In this document: positions 9,280-17,426 of the stretch, piece by piece
How the letters are laid out: the number at the start of each line of letters is the position of its first letter
Position numbering within the stretch: the stretch's first letter is position 1
Origin: Halorubrum yunnanense
Lineage (GTDB): Archaea; Halobacteriota; Halobacteria; Halobacteriales; Haloferacaceae
Length of the DNA stretch: 64,000 bases
Direction of reading: 5' to 3'
Assembly (NCBI RefSeq): GCF_026586675.1
Contig: NZ_JAODIX010000019.1
Location: 1-64,000 of the forward strand
Made by a program: the position numbers and the translations under genes
The notes under the pieces: model-generated
What the model was told of the DNA's origin: nothing
What the model saw: only the letters and a program-made list of their open reading frames with translations
Databases searched by the model: none

Positions 9280-10320
9280 ATGAGCAGGCAGCGGGCGACC
9301 GCGTTCGTCCCCGGGCACGTCACCGCCTTCTTCAGCGCGCACCCCGCCGACCGCCCCGCGGCCGCCGGGTCGCGCGGGGCCGGCATCGCCCTCACCGACG
9401 GGGTGACGGTCCGGGTGTCGGCGTCGGAGGGAGACGGGAGCGACGGCCTCGCGGCCGACGCCTCCCCCGCTGACGGCCCCGCCGGTTCCCGCACGATCGA
9501 CGGCGAGCCCGGGACGATCGGCGCGGTCGAGGACGTGCTCGCGGAACTCGGCCGCGGGGGCGCCCACGTCGCGGTCGAGACAGACCTCCCGATCGGCGCC
9601 GGCTTCGGGGTCTCCGGCGCCGCGGCGCTCGGTGCGGCGCTCGCGGCCAACGACGCCCTCGACGGCGGGCGGTCCGAGAACGAGCTGGTCCGGATCGCCC
9701 ACGAGGCGGAGGTGGGTCGCGAGACCGGCCTCGGCGACGTGGTCGCGCAGGCGCGCGGCGGGGTCCCGATTCGGGTGGAGCCGGGCGCGCCCGGCGTCGG
9801 GGAACTCGACGGCATCCCCGCGGGCGCCCGCGTGGAGTACGTCACTTTCGGCGAGCTCTCGACGGAGGCGGTCCTCGGGGGCGACACGGATACCCTCTCG
9901 GCCGCGGGCGAGGACGCGCTGGACCGGCTCCGCGCGGATCCCCGACTCCCGACGCTGATGGACGCGGCCCGAGAGTTCGCCCGCGAGGCGGACCTCCTCG
10001 TCCCCGAGGTCGCCGAGACGATCGCGGCGGTCGGCGAGGAGCGCGACGGCGCGGACAGCGCTTCGGGTCGGGAGCCCGACGACCACGGAGCCGCCATGGC
10101 GATGCTCGGCCGCACCGTCTTCGCGCTCGGCACCGGCCTCTCCGACGCGGGCTACGAGCCCGAGGCCTGCCGGATCGACGCCGCGGGCGCGCGGCTCGTC
10201 GGCGACGACACGATGCCGGAGCGGATGCGTCGACTTCGCGGCGAATACCCGCGCGAGACCGTCGAATTGTCCGCGATCGACGGAGGGTCCGACGACGAGT
10301 GCACGGGTACCGACTCGTGA
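9280..10320 (+). CDS. pantoate kinase (GHMP family)
   Basis: A 346-residue kinase that phosphorylates pantoate to 4-phosphopantoate, the archaeal route to coenzyme A that replaces bacterial PanC/PanK order. The N-terminus (ATAFVPGHVTAFFSAHPAD) is characteristic of archaeal PoK. The GHMP ATP-binding loop PIGAGFGVSGAAALGAALA lies near residues 103-121. The ATG at 9280 is chosen because the sequence upstream in frame shows no family similarity. An insertion rich in Gly, Asp and Ala at about 48-70 and an acidic stretch near 250-268 are typical haloarchaeal loop expansions. The companion phosphopantothenate synthetase gene is not in the window. SRP54 follows 155 bp downstream with its own promoter region, so no operon is implied. 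Confidence 0.85.
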   Translation: MSRQRATAFVPGHVTAFFSAHPADRPAAAGSRGAGIALTDGVTVRVSASEGDGSDGLAADASPADGPAGSRTIDGEPGTIGAVEDVLAELGRGGAHVAVETDLPIGAGFGVSGAAALGAALAANDALDGGRSENELVRIAHEAEVGRETGLGDVVAQARGGVPIRVEPGAPGVGELDGIPAGARVEYVTFGELSTEAVLGGDTDTLSAAGEDALDRLRADPRLPTLMDAAREFAREADLLVPEVAETIAAVGEERDGADSASGREPDDHGAAMAMLGRTVFALGTGLSDAGYEPEACRIDAAGARLVGDDTMPERMRRLRGEYPRETVELSAIDGGSDDECTGTDS

Positions 10321-10475
10321 CGACCGCCGTCGACTGCGGTGGTTCGGTCAGCTTCGACGGGGGGGTCTCCCCGACGTCCTTCCCGTCGCTGCAGGTATCT
10401 CCGGGCCGCACTCAATAGCCTCTCGCCGACGCCGACGAACAAAGCTTTACCGCGTCGCCCGCCTATCTCCGGCAA

Positions 10476-11870
10476 ATGGTACTCGACGACCTCGGTACGT
10501 CTCTCCGGAGCAGCCTCGACAAGCTCCAGGGGAAGTCCCGACTCTCCGAGAGCGACGTCGAGGAGATCGTCAAGGAGATCCAGCGCTCGCTCCTCTCCGC
10601 CGACGTCGACGTCTCCCTCGTGATGGAGCTGTCGGACTCGATCAAGTCCCGGGCCCTTGAGGAGGAGCCGCCGGGCGGCACGACCGCGAAGGACCACGTC
10701 CTCAAGATCGTCTACGAGGAGATGGTCGAGCTGGTCGGGGACTCGACGGAGCTCCCCCTCGAAAACCAGACGATCCTCCTCGCCGGCCTCCAGGGGTCGG
10801 GGAAGACGACCTCCGCCGCGAAGATGGCGTGGTGGTTCTCGAAGAAGGGGCTCCGCCCCGCCGTCATCCAGACGGACACCTTCCGGCCGGGCGCGTACGA
10901 CCAAGCCAAGCAGATGTGCGAGCGCGCGGAGGTCGAGTTCTACGGCGACCCCGACAGCGACGACCCGGTCGAGATCGCCCGCGAGGGGCTTGCGGCGACC
11001 GAGGACGCCGACGTGCACATCGTCGACACGGCGGGGCGCCACGCGCTCGAAGACGACCTCATCGCGGAGATCGAGGAGATCGAGTCGGCGGTCGACCCCG
11101 ACCGCTCCCTCCTCGTGCTCGACGCCGCGATCGGGCAGGGCGCCAAGGATCAGGCCCGCCAGTTTGAGTCGTCGATCGGGATCGAGGGCGTGATGATCAC
11201 CAAGCTCGACGGGACCGCCAAGGGCGGTGGCGCGCTGACGGCGGTCAACGAAACCGACTCCTCCATCGCCTTCCTCGGGACCGGCGAGACGGTCCAAGAC
11301 ATCGAGCGGTTTGAGCCCTCCGGGTTCATCTCCCGGCTGCTCGGCATGGGCGACTTAAAACAGCTCTCCGAGCGCGTTGAGCGCGCCATGGAGGAGGCGC
11401 AAGACGAGGACGAGGACTGGGACCCCGAGGACATGCTGAAAGGGGAGTTCACCCTGAAGGACATGAAAAAGCAGATGGACGCGATGAACCGGATGGGCCC
11501 CCTCGACCAGGTGATGGACATGATCCCCGGGATGGGCGGCGGGATGATGGACCAGCTCCCGGACGACGCGATGGACGTGACCCAAGACCGGATGCGCCGG
11601 TTCGAGCGCATCATGGACTCGATGACCGAGGAGGAGCTGACGAACCCCCGCGTCGTCGGCCAGTCGCGCACCGAGCGCATCGCCCGCGGCTCGGGGACCG
11701 ACGAGGAGACGGTCCGACAGCTCTTAGAGCAGCACTCGATGATGGAGCAGACGATCAGCCAGTTCCAGGGCATGGGCGAGGGCGACATGCAGCGCATGAT
11801 GAAGAAGATGGGCGGCGAGGGCGGCGGCGGCCTCGGCGACATGATGGGCGGCGGGAAGGGACCGTTCTAA
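10476..11870 (+). CDS. srp54: signal recognition particle GTPase SRP54
   Basis: A 464-residue SRP54/Ffh GTPase, the protein that binds signal sequences and SRP RNA and targets ribosomes to the membrane through FtsY. The N-terminal four-helix bundle covers residues 1-95. G1 is GLQGSGKTT (about 105-113), G3 is [12 protein letters not shown] (about 183) and G4 is [11 protein letters not shown] (about 242). The C-terminal M domain (from about 300) is strongly Met-rich, with repeated MGGGMM and [11 protein letters not shown] segments forming the signal-peptide groove and 7S RNA binding site. Length matches archaeal SRP54. The 7S RNA gene is not seen here. Structured repeat copy A lies downstream of its stop. 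Confidence 0.97.
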   Translation: MVLDDLGTSLRSSLDKLQGKSRLSESDVEEIVKEIQRSLLSADVDVSLVMELSDSIKSRALEEEPPGGTTAKDHVLKIVYEEMVELVGDSTELPLENQTILLAGLQGSGKTTSAAKMAWWFSKKGLRPAVIQTDTFRPGAYDQAKQMCERAEVEFYGDPDSDDPVEIAREGLAATEDADVHIVDTAGRHALEDDLIAEIEEIESAVDPDRSLLVLDAAIGQGAKDQARQFESSIGIEGVMITKLDGTAKGGGALTAVNETDSSIAFLGTGETVQDIERFEPSGFISRLLGMGDLKQLSERVERAMEEAQDEDEDWDPEDMLKGEFTLKDMKKQMDAMNRMGPLDQVMDMIPGMGGGMMDQLPDDAMDVTQDRMRRFERIMDSMTEEELTNPRVVGQSRTERIARGSGTDEETVRQLLEQHSMMEQTISQFQGMGEGDMQRMMKKMGGEGGGGLGDMMGGGKGPF

Positions 11871-11956
11871 CTAACTGACTGACGGCGAATCTCCGGTTTA
11901 GTTATAAGTAACCGCGTGATGCTCGGTAGTCGCGAGCTCCGAAGTTGTAGTCGCTC

Positions 11957-12345
11957 AGCCCTGGCTTGTTGCTGTCGGCGGCGCGGCGAACCTCGCAAAG
12001 CCCAGCCGCTTGCTTATAAGCGGTTGTCGTTAGATCGACGGTGAACACCTCCAAAGCCCCAGTCGCGACGACTCGGGGGCCTTGCTGCGCTCCTCGCTCG
12101 CGCTGCTCGCTGCGGTGCTTACTGCGGCCGCCTTCGTCCTCGCGACTGCCCCTTTGAGTCCCATCCGCTCCGCACAGCACCGCACCTCACGCCTCCCCAG
12201 CCTCGCCGCTCGCGCCTTATAAAGGCGCTCGCGGCGTCCCTCGCACGCGCTTCTCGCGCCCGATTGGCGCTCGAAGGCGCGCAGGGCGAGAGCGAAGCTC
12301 TCGCTTGCAGCCGGCGCGTAGCGCCGGCGACGCCACCGCGGAATC
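11957..12345 (+). repeat. structured intergenic repeat, copy A
   Basis: This fills most of the 547-bp gap between srp54 and the MFS gene. Leader units ending in AAAGCCCCAG (11957-12002 and 12003-12060) contain a TATA-like palindrome, gcttataagc (12012-12021). A conserved GTGCTTAC block lies near 12115, and the core opens with CGTCCTCGCG-CTGCCC-TTTG-GTCCC (from 12136). Hairpin 1 is 12205-12216 with 12224-12235. Hairpin 2 is 12256-12270. Two extra perfect 8-bp hairpins, absent from the other copies, are at 12286-12304 (GAA loop) and 12310-12328 (GTA loop). The element ends near CGCCACCGC. No credible coding frame exists in it. Confidence 0.85.
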
Positions 12346-12386
12346 ACAGAGTCACACCTATCGGCAGCCCCCGAGCGCTTCAGACC

Positions 12387-12394
12387 ATTTATAC
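12387..12394 (+). promoter_or_regulatory. TATA box of the MFS permease gene
   Basis: The sequence atttatac ends 24 bp before the ATG at 12419, the spacing expected for a leaderless haloarchaeal transcript. It supports that start over an in-frame upstream extension into the repeat element. Confidence 0.7.
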
Positions 12395-12418
12395 GGGCGA
12401 CCGAGCAACTGGCGGTCG

Positions 12419-13645
12419 ATGAACCTCGGGCGGGTCAGGGAGTACGACGTGCTCGCGTTGACCGCCCTGATCTGGTTTCTCGGGAAGTTCGTGCGATACG
12501 CGTTCCCGCCGCTCTTCGAGCCGTTGCAGGCGAGTTACGGCGTGAGCAACGCCGCCGTCGGCGTCGCGTTCTCGGGATTCATGACCGTCTACGCGCTGAT
12601 GCAGTTCCCGAGCGGCGCGGTCGCCGACCGCGTCGGCGCGGTCCGAGTGATCACCGCGGGAGCGGCCGTCGCAGGCGCCGGGTCGCTCGCGGTCCTGTTC
12701 GAAGCGCCGTTCGTCGCCCTCGCGGGGGCGATGCTCGTCATCGGCGCCGGGACGGGGGCGCACAAGACGGTCGCGATCCGGCTGCTCTCGCGGGTGTACC
12801 CGGCTCGGACCGGACGCGCGCTCGGCGTCCACGACACCTTCGGGGCGTTCGGCGGCGTGGTCGCGCCCGCGGCGGTCGTCCTCTTCGTGTCGGCGCCGCC
12901 CGCACTCGACGCCCTCCTCTCGCGGCTGCCAGGCGCGGACTGGCGGGCGCTCTTCGTCCTCACCGGCCTCGTCGCGCTCGCGCTCGCCCCGGTCTTTCTC
13001 GTTCGCGTGCCGGGGCGGCTCCCGGCCGACGCCGACCGCGGTCCGGAGCGCGACGGCCCGGAACCGAGCGCCCGGGACTACCTCGTGCTGTTCGAGGACC
13101 GGCGGATCGCGGCGTTCGTCTTCGTCACGATCGCCTTCTCGTTCGCGTACAACGGGACGGTCGCCTTCCTCCCGCTGTACCTCTCGGAGGCGGCGGGCCT
13201 CGCCACGACGACCGCGAGCCTGCTGTACTCCGCGCTGTTCGCGGTCACGTTCGTCCAACTCGTCACCGGCGACCTCTCCGACCGACTCGGGCGGTTTCCG
13301 GTGATGGTCGCCGCGCTCGGGCTCGCGGCCGCGGCCATCGTCGGCGTCGTCGCGCTCGCGGGGTCGGGCGCGGTCGTCCTCGGGGGCCTCGTCGTCGCAC
13401 TCGGGCTCGGCTCGCACGGGTTCCGCCCCGTCCGGGGCGCATACCTCGTCGAAGCCCTCCCCGAGCGGCTGGCCGGCGGCGGGCTCGGCGTCGTCCGGAC
13501 GCTGCTCATGGGCGCCGGCGCGGTCGCGCCCGCGGTCGTCGGCGCGATCGCCGACGTCGCCGGGTTTCGCCCCGCCTTCGCGCTGCTCGCCGGTTCGATG
13601 GGGGCGGCGGCGCTCGTCGCCGGCGGACTGTGGCTGACGACGTAG
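12419..13645 (+). CDS. MFS-family transporter
   Basis: A 408-residue, 12-helix major facilitator superfamily permease in the cytoplasmic membrane. The first helix includes ALIWFLGKFVRYAFPPLFEP, and the loop 2-3 signature is GAVADRVGAVRVI (about residues 64-76), the MFS motif A GxxxDRxG form. The matching loop in the second half is TGDLSDRLGRFPVM. A hydrophilic acidic loop near 195-215 joins the two six-helix halves. The substrate cannot be told from sequence; overall form resembles nitrate/nitrite or organic anion MFS branches. The start at 12419 is supported by a TATA box at 12387-12394. It converges on the DUF2237 gene 18 bp away. Confidence 0.85.
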   Translation: MNLGRVREYDVLALTALIWFLGKFVRYAFPPLFEPLQASYGVSNAAVGVAFSGFMTVYALMQFPSGAVADRVGAVRVITAGAAVAGAGSLAVLFEAPFVALAGAMLVIGAGTGAHKTVAIRLLSRVYPARTGRALGVHDTFGAFGGVVAPAAVVLFVSAPPALDALLSRLPGADWRALFVLTGLVALALAPVFLVRVPGRLPADADRGPERDGPEPSARDYLVLFEDRRIAAFVFVTIAFSFAYNGTVAFLPLYLSEAAGLATTTASLLYSALFAVTFVQLVTGDLSDRLGRFPVMVAALGLAAAAIVGVVALAGSGAVVLGGLVVALGLGSHGFRPVRGAYLVEALPERLAGGGLGVVRTLLMGAGAVAPAVVGAIADVAGFRPAFALLAGSMGAAALVAGGLWLTT

Positions 13646-13663
13646 CGTCGCGACCGGCGGTCC

Positions 13664-14086
13664 TCACTCCTCCGGCGGCTCCGGGTCGAACGCCTCCGGG
13701 TCGAACTCGTGCTCCCGGAGCCGGTCGAGGTCGACCGCGCGGAGCACGGACTCGTCGGTCGCCTCCAACACGACCGGCGGGGCGACCCCGGCGTCGGCCG
13801 CCTCGGCCCACCGGCCGACGCAGAGGCACCAGCGGTCGCCCGGCTCCAGCCCGGGGAAGTCGAACTCCGGCCGCGGCGTGATCAGGTCGTTGCCGCGCTC
13901 GCGGCTGTACGTCAGGAACTCGGCGGTCACGACCGCACAGAGGGTGTGCTCGCCGACGTCGCCGTCGACGTCGCGGCAGTGCCCGTCGCGGAGGTAGCCG
14001 GTCGTGGGCTCGCCGCCGCAGGGCGCGAGCTCGCCGCCGAACACGTTGCGGTCGTCCTCGCGCTCGTTGCTCTCGTCGATAGACAC
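13664..14086 (-). CDS. DUF2237 family protein
   Basis: A 140-residue soluble protein matching the DUF2237 family through NVFGGELAPCGGEPTTGYLR, DGHCRDV, VGEHTLCAVVTAEFLTYS, RGNDLITPRPEFDFPGLEPG and DRWCLCVGRWAEA. Its four conserved cysteines (CGG, HCR, LCA, CLC) suggest metal binding or redox chemistry, but no activity is known for the family to my knowledge. It is short, as is usual for DUF2237, and the C-terminus carries an acidic haloarchaeal tail. The gene converges with the MFS gene and diverges from polX across 100 bp. Confidence 0.85.
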   Translation of the reverse strand: MSIDESNEREDDRNVFGGELAPCGGEPTTGYLRDGHCRDVDGDVGEHTLCAVVTAEFLTYSRERGNDLITPRPEFDFPGLEPGDRWCLCVGRWAEAADAGVAPPVVLEATDESVLRAVDLDRLREHEFDPEAFDPEPPEE

Positions 14087-14186
14087 ATGCTTGATTCAGG
14101 GCCTGCGAGACTTATCAATGGCGCCGGGTGCGCGTGTCTCCGGGCCGCCCGACAGTATAAGAAGCGCCCGACCGAACCCCGAGCAA

Positions 14187-15977
14187 ATGAGCCGGAACGA
14201 CGAGGTCGCGTCCCGCTTAGAGGAGTTCGCCGATCTGCTCGAGGCGACGGGTGTCGAGTACAAGCCGACTGCGTACCGCCGCGCCGCCGAGAACGTCCGC
14301 GAGCACACCGCCCCGATCGAGAACCTCGCGGGCGAGGGCGAGGACGCGGTCGCCGAGATCGACCGCGTCGGCGACGCGATCGCGTCGAAGATCGTGGAAT
14401 ACTTCGAGACCGGCGCGATCGAGGAGCTGGAGGCGCTGCGCGAGGAGCTCCCGGTCGACATGGCGGGGCTCACCGCGGTCGAGGGCGTCGGCCCGAAGAC
14501 GGTCGGCAGCCTCTACGAGGCGCTCGGCGTCACCACGCTCGACGAGCTGGAGGCGGCCGCGGAGGCCGGAGAGATCCGGGAGGTCTCCGGCTTCGGCGCG
14601 AAGACGGAGGAGAACATCCTCGACAGGATCCCCTTCGCCCGCGAGGCCCGGAAGCGCACCCGGCTCGGCGACGCGCGGCCCGTCGCCGACGCGGCGCTCG
14701 CGTACCTCGCCGACGTCGACCCGGTCGCGTCGGTCGAGGTGTGCGGCTCGATCCGGCGCTGGAAGGACACCATCGGCGACGTCGACCTGCTCGTCGCCAG
14801 CGACGCGCGGGAGCCGGTCGTCGAGGCGTTCACCGACTGGCCCGACGCCGACGCGACGATCGAGGCGGGCACCGGGAAGGCGAGCGTCCGCGCGGACGGG
14901 ACCCGGGTCGACCTCCGGGTCGTCGACGGCGAGGAGTTCGGCGCCGCGCTCCAGTACTTCACCGGCTCGCGCGCCCACAACGTCTCCGTGCGAAACCGTG
15001 CGATCGACCGCGGCCTGAAGCTCAACGAGTACGGGCTGTTCGACGTGAGCGACGTCGACGGCGCGGACGGCGCGGACGACGCCGCCGCCGACGAGGGCGC
15101 CGACGGCCAGCGCGTCGGCGAGCGCGTCGCCGGCGAGACCGAGGCCGGCGTCTACGAGGTGCTCGACATGGACCCGGTCCCGCCGGAGCTCCGCGAGGAC
15201 AACGGCGAGGTCGAGGCGGCCGCGGCGGGCGAGCTCCCCGACCTCGTCGAGACGGGCGACCTGCGCGGCGACCTCCACACGCACACCGACTGGTCGGACG
15301 GCGGGTTCACGATCGCGGAGATGGTCGCGGCGGCCGCGGAGCGCGGCTCCGACTACCACGTCGTCACCGACCACGCCGCCGGGCCGGGGATCTTCGGGAA
15401 CACCGGGCTCGACGAGGCCGCGATCGCCGAGCAGGCCGAGGCGGTCGCGGAAGCGGCGGACGAGGTCGACGACGCTATCGAGGTGTTCCACGGGATCGAG
15501 GCGAACATCGACGCCGAGGGGGCGATCACCACCGACGACGAGGCGCTCGCCGACCTCGACCTGGTCGTCGCCTCGCCCCACTCCGCGCTCGGACAGGACG
15601 ACGAGGCCGCCACGGCGCGGCTGGTCCGCGCGGTCGAACACCCGCACGTCGACGTCTTGGGCCACCCGACCGGGCGGATCATCAACAGCCGCCCGGGCGT
15701 GTCGCCCGACGTCGAGGCCGTCGTCGCCGCCGCGGCCGACGCGGGCACCGCGATCGAGGTGAACGCGAACCCCGCCCGCCTCGACGCCGACGGCGACACG
15801 GTCCGCGCCGCGCTCGACGCGGGCGCGACGATCGCCGTGAACACCGACGCGCACTCGCCCCGCGAGCTCGACAACGCGCGGTACGGCGTTCACACCGCCC
15901 GGCGCGGCTGGGCCGAGACCGCCGACGTGCTCAACGCCCGGTCGGCCGAGGGCCTGCGCGAGTTCCTCGACGGCTGA
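14187..15977 (+). CDS. polX: DNA polymerase X family protein with PHP domain
   Basis: A 596-residue PolX, the family that fills gaps in base excision repair. Residues 1-85 form the HhH 8-kDa domain. A second helix-hairpin-helix is LTAVEGVGPKTVGSLYEALG (about 94-113). The nucleotidyltransferase signature CGSIRRWKDTIGDVDLLVA (about 186-204) holds the metal-binding Asp pair. A C-terminal PHP phosphoesterase domain follows, with DLHTHTDWSDGG (about 362), GHPTGRI (about 490) and VNTDAHS (about 551), and probably gives 3'-end processing. Start chosen at ATG 14187, 3' of an A-rich stretch; upstream codons show no similarity. The stop overlaps the Mut7-C gene start (TGATG), so the two genes form an operon. 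Confidence 0.93.
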   Translation: MSRNDEVASRLEEFADLLEATGVEYKPTAYRRAAENVREHTAPIENLAGEGEDAVAEIDRVGDAIASKIVEYFETGAIEELEALREELPVDMAGLTAVEGVGPKTVGSLYEALGVTTLDELEAAAEAGEIREVSGFGAKTEENILDRIPFAREARKRTRLGDARPVADAALAYLADVDPVASVEVCGSIRRWKDTIGDVDLLVASDAREPVVEAFTDWPDADATIEAGTGKASVRADGTRVDLRVVDGEEFGAALQYFTGSRAHNVSVRNRAIDRGLKLNEYGLFDVSDVDGADGADDAAADEGADGQRVGERVAGETEAGVYEVLDMDPVPPELREDNGEVEAAAAGELPDLVETGDLRGDLHTHTDWSDGGFTIAEMVAAAAERGSDYHVVTDHAAGPGIFGNTGLDEAAIAEQAEAVAEAADEVDDAIEVFHGIEANIDAEGAITTDDEALADLDLVVASPHSALGQDDEAATARLVRAVEHPHVDVLGHPTGRIINSRPGVSPDVEAVVAAAADAGTAIEVNANPARLDADGDTVRAALDAGATIAVNTDAHSPRELDNARYGVHTARRGWAETADVLNARSAEGLREFLDG

Positions 15978-16564
15978 TGCCGGGCGACGACGGGGCGTCC
16001 GATGACAGCAACCGCGTGGCGGGCCACCGCGCGGCCGGCCCGGGCTCCGACCCGCCGCCGGTCCTCCTCGACGTCATGTGCGGAAAACTCGCCACGTACC
16101 TCCGGATGTGCGGCTACGACGCGGGGTACGCGCTCGACCGCGGGATCGAGGCCGACGACCGGCTCCTGTCGCTCGCGGTCGACGAGGGCCGAACCCTGAT
16201 CACCCGCGACCGCGAGCTCGCCGCGCGGGCCGACGGCGCGCTCCTCCTGACCGAGCGCGACGTGCTCGACCAGCTCCGCGAGGTCGCCGAGGCGGGGCTT
16301 CCGGTCGGGCTCGCCGCCGAACCGACGCGCTGCGGCGACTGCAACGGTCCGGTCGAACGGGTCGGTCCGGAGGGGGCCGACGTCGGCCCCGACGACCGCC
16401 CCGAATACGTCCCCGACGACGTGGGGACCTCGCGCACGGACGAGGAGACGGGCGGCGACTCCGACGCCGACCCCCGCCCCGCGTGGCGCTGTCGCGACTG
16501 CGGGCAGTGGTTCTGGAAGGGCGGCCACTGGGAGTCGGTCGCCGAGCGGCTCGACCGGATGTGA
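15977..16564 (+). CDS. Mut7-C RNase domain protein with zinc ribbon
   Basis: A 195-residue protein of the Mut7-C (DUF82) family, a PIN-like RNase fold with a C-terminal zinc ribbon. The core is LLDVMCGKLATYLRMCGYDA (about residues 30-49), with acidic residues in DDRLLSLAVDEGRTLITRDR. Zinc ligands are CGDC (about 117) and CRDCGQWFWKGGHW (about 174). An acidic Asp/Glu-rich insertion separates the two ribbon halves. The Trp/His-rich end is typical of the family. Its start codon overlaps the polX stop by one base, so the two proteins are translationally coupled; a nucleic acid repair or RNA turnover link is inferred. A Gly/Asp-rich N-terminal extension precedes the domain. Confidence 0.85.
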   Translation: MPGDDGASDDSNRVAGHRAAGPGSDPPPVLLDVMCGKLATYLRMCGYDAGYALDRGIEADDRLLSLAVDEGRTLITRDRELAARADGALLLTERDVLDQLREVAEAGLPVGLAAEPTRCGDCNGPVERVGPEGADVGPDDRPEYVPDDVGTSRTDEETGGDSDADPRPAWRCRDCGQWFWKGGHWESVAERLDRM

Positions 16565-16635
16565 GCCCGCCGCCGGCGTCCGCGGGGTCGCTCCGAGCGT
16601 AACCGGTTTGCCCGCGACCCGCCTACGACTCGTCA

Positions 16636-17343
16636 ATGAACCGCGATCAGGCGGTCGACCGGCTGGCGACGCTCGTCGACCGGGTCGAGGCGGAGACGAT
16701 GCCCGTGCCCGTCCGCGAGGTGTGGGCGTTCGGCGACGTCGCGCTCGGGCTCGACCCCGTCGAGCGCCTCGACGTCTACCTCACCAAGGACGTGATCATG
16801 GGCGGGGACGCCGACGCGGCCGCCGCGTTCGAGGCCGAGTACGGCGTGAAGGGGGTCGGTACCTCCGTGCGGGCCGAGTGGGCCGAGGCGCACCCGGACC
16901 GCGTGCGCGTGAGCGACAACGGGTACGCCGCCCCCGAGAAGTGCCTCGCGGCCGAGCTCGTCGACGGCGAGGGACTGCGTCCCTCTGGCAACCGGGCTTC
17001 GCCCGGTGACAGTCGGACGCAGTCCGACGACGGCGAGCCGATCCACCTCGAGGTGTGTAACGCGAGCTTCGAGGACAACGTGCGTCGGCGATTAAAAGGG
17101 GCGCTCGCCAGCGACGCCTACGAGGAGGTGCTCGACCCGCGCGGGGTCTGCCTGTGGGTCGACGGCACTCGCGACCGAGAGGCGTTCGATCGGCTGCGCG
17201 AGGCTTCCCTCGCGATGCCGACCCTCCCGGCCGCGCTCGGGATGCTCGGCGCCGACGAAGACGTCGCGAAGGAGGCCGCGGACGTGCTCAAGCGCCGGCG
17301 GGCCGAGCAGGAGGGAGCGTCGGTGCGCGGCGACATGGTCTGA
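16636..17343 (+). CDS. conserved haloarchaeal protein of unknown function, carrying a palindromic insertion
   Basis: A 235-residue soluble protein with no family I can name reliably. The N-terminal part includes VPVREVWAFGDVALGLDPVE, then LDVYLTKDVIMGG, a pattern that could be a degenerate nucleotidyltransferase-like strand (inference only). A conserved EVCNASFEDNVRRRLKGAL block follows, then LCLWVDGTRDREAFDRL and an Ala/Asp-rich helical end. Residues of about 113-131 (GLRPSGNRASPGDSRTQSD) are encoded by a palindromic element flanked by direct repeats. Removing 66 bp restores an uninterrupted LVDGEPIHLEV. The ATG at 16636 follows polX and Mut7-C by 71 bp on the same strand; an aminotransferase gene follows. 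Confidence 0.75.
   Translation: MNRDQAVDRLATLVDRVEAETMPVPVREVWAFGDVALGLDPVERLDVYLTKDVIMGGDADAAAAFEAEYGVKGVGTSVRAEWAEAHPDRVRVSDNGYAAPEKCLAAELVDGEGLRPSGNRASPGDSRTQSDDGEPIHLEVCNASFEDNVRRRLKGALASDAYEEVLDPRGVCLWVDGTRDREAFDRLREASLAMPTLPAALGMLGADEDVAKEAADVLKRRRAEQEGASVRGDMV
16972..17025. repeat. in-frame palindromic element with nested hairpin
   Basis: A perfect 11-bp inverted repeat, GGACTGCGTCC (16972-16982) and GGACGCAGTCC (17015-17025), encloses a second perfect 7-bp hairpin, ACCGGGC-TTC-GCCCGGT (16991-17007). The direct repeat CGACGGCGAG lies on both sides (16962-16971 and 17028-17037). Spacing between the direct repeats is 66 bp, exactly 22 codons, so the host gene stays in frame. This looks like an insertion of a miniature palindromic element with target duplication, although GAC-GGC-GAG is also a common codon string in this genome. 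Confidence 0.75.
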
Positions 17344-17426
17344 GGCGGTACTCCGCGGCCCCTCGACCGCCGGCCGCGTCTGGCCGCCACCGGACCGCTT
17401 TTGAGAGTGATCGCCGTGTGGACGGT

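Noticed and set aside
8583-10133. 516-codon minus-strand reading frame over the pantoate kinase gene
   Set aside because: It is antisense to a well-conserved GHMP kinase and includes the zinc-ribbon gene region in another frame; Ser/Arg/Pro-rich composition is typical of a high-GC shadow.
11902-12347. Short reading frames inside repeat copy A (and similar ones in copies B and C)
   Set aside because: The frames are not kept between copies: hairpin sequences and lengths change freely, including non-multiples of three, so structure rather than protein is conserved.
13709-15960. N-terminal extension of the Mut7-C gene back to 13709
   Set aside because: It would overlap nearly the whole polX gene in another frame; conserved sequence begins only at about 16060, and the TGATG overlap start at 15977 is natural.
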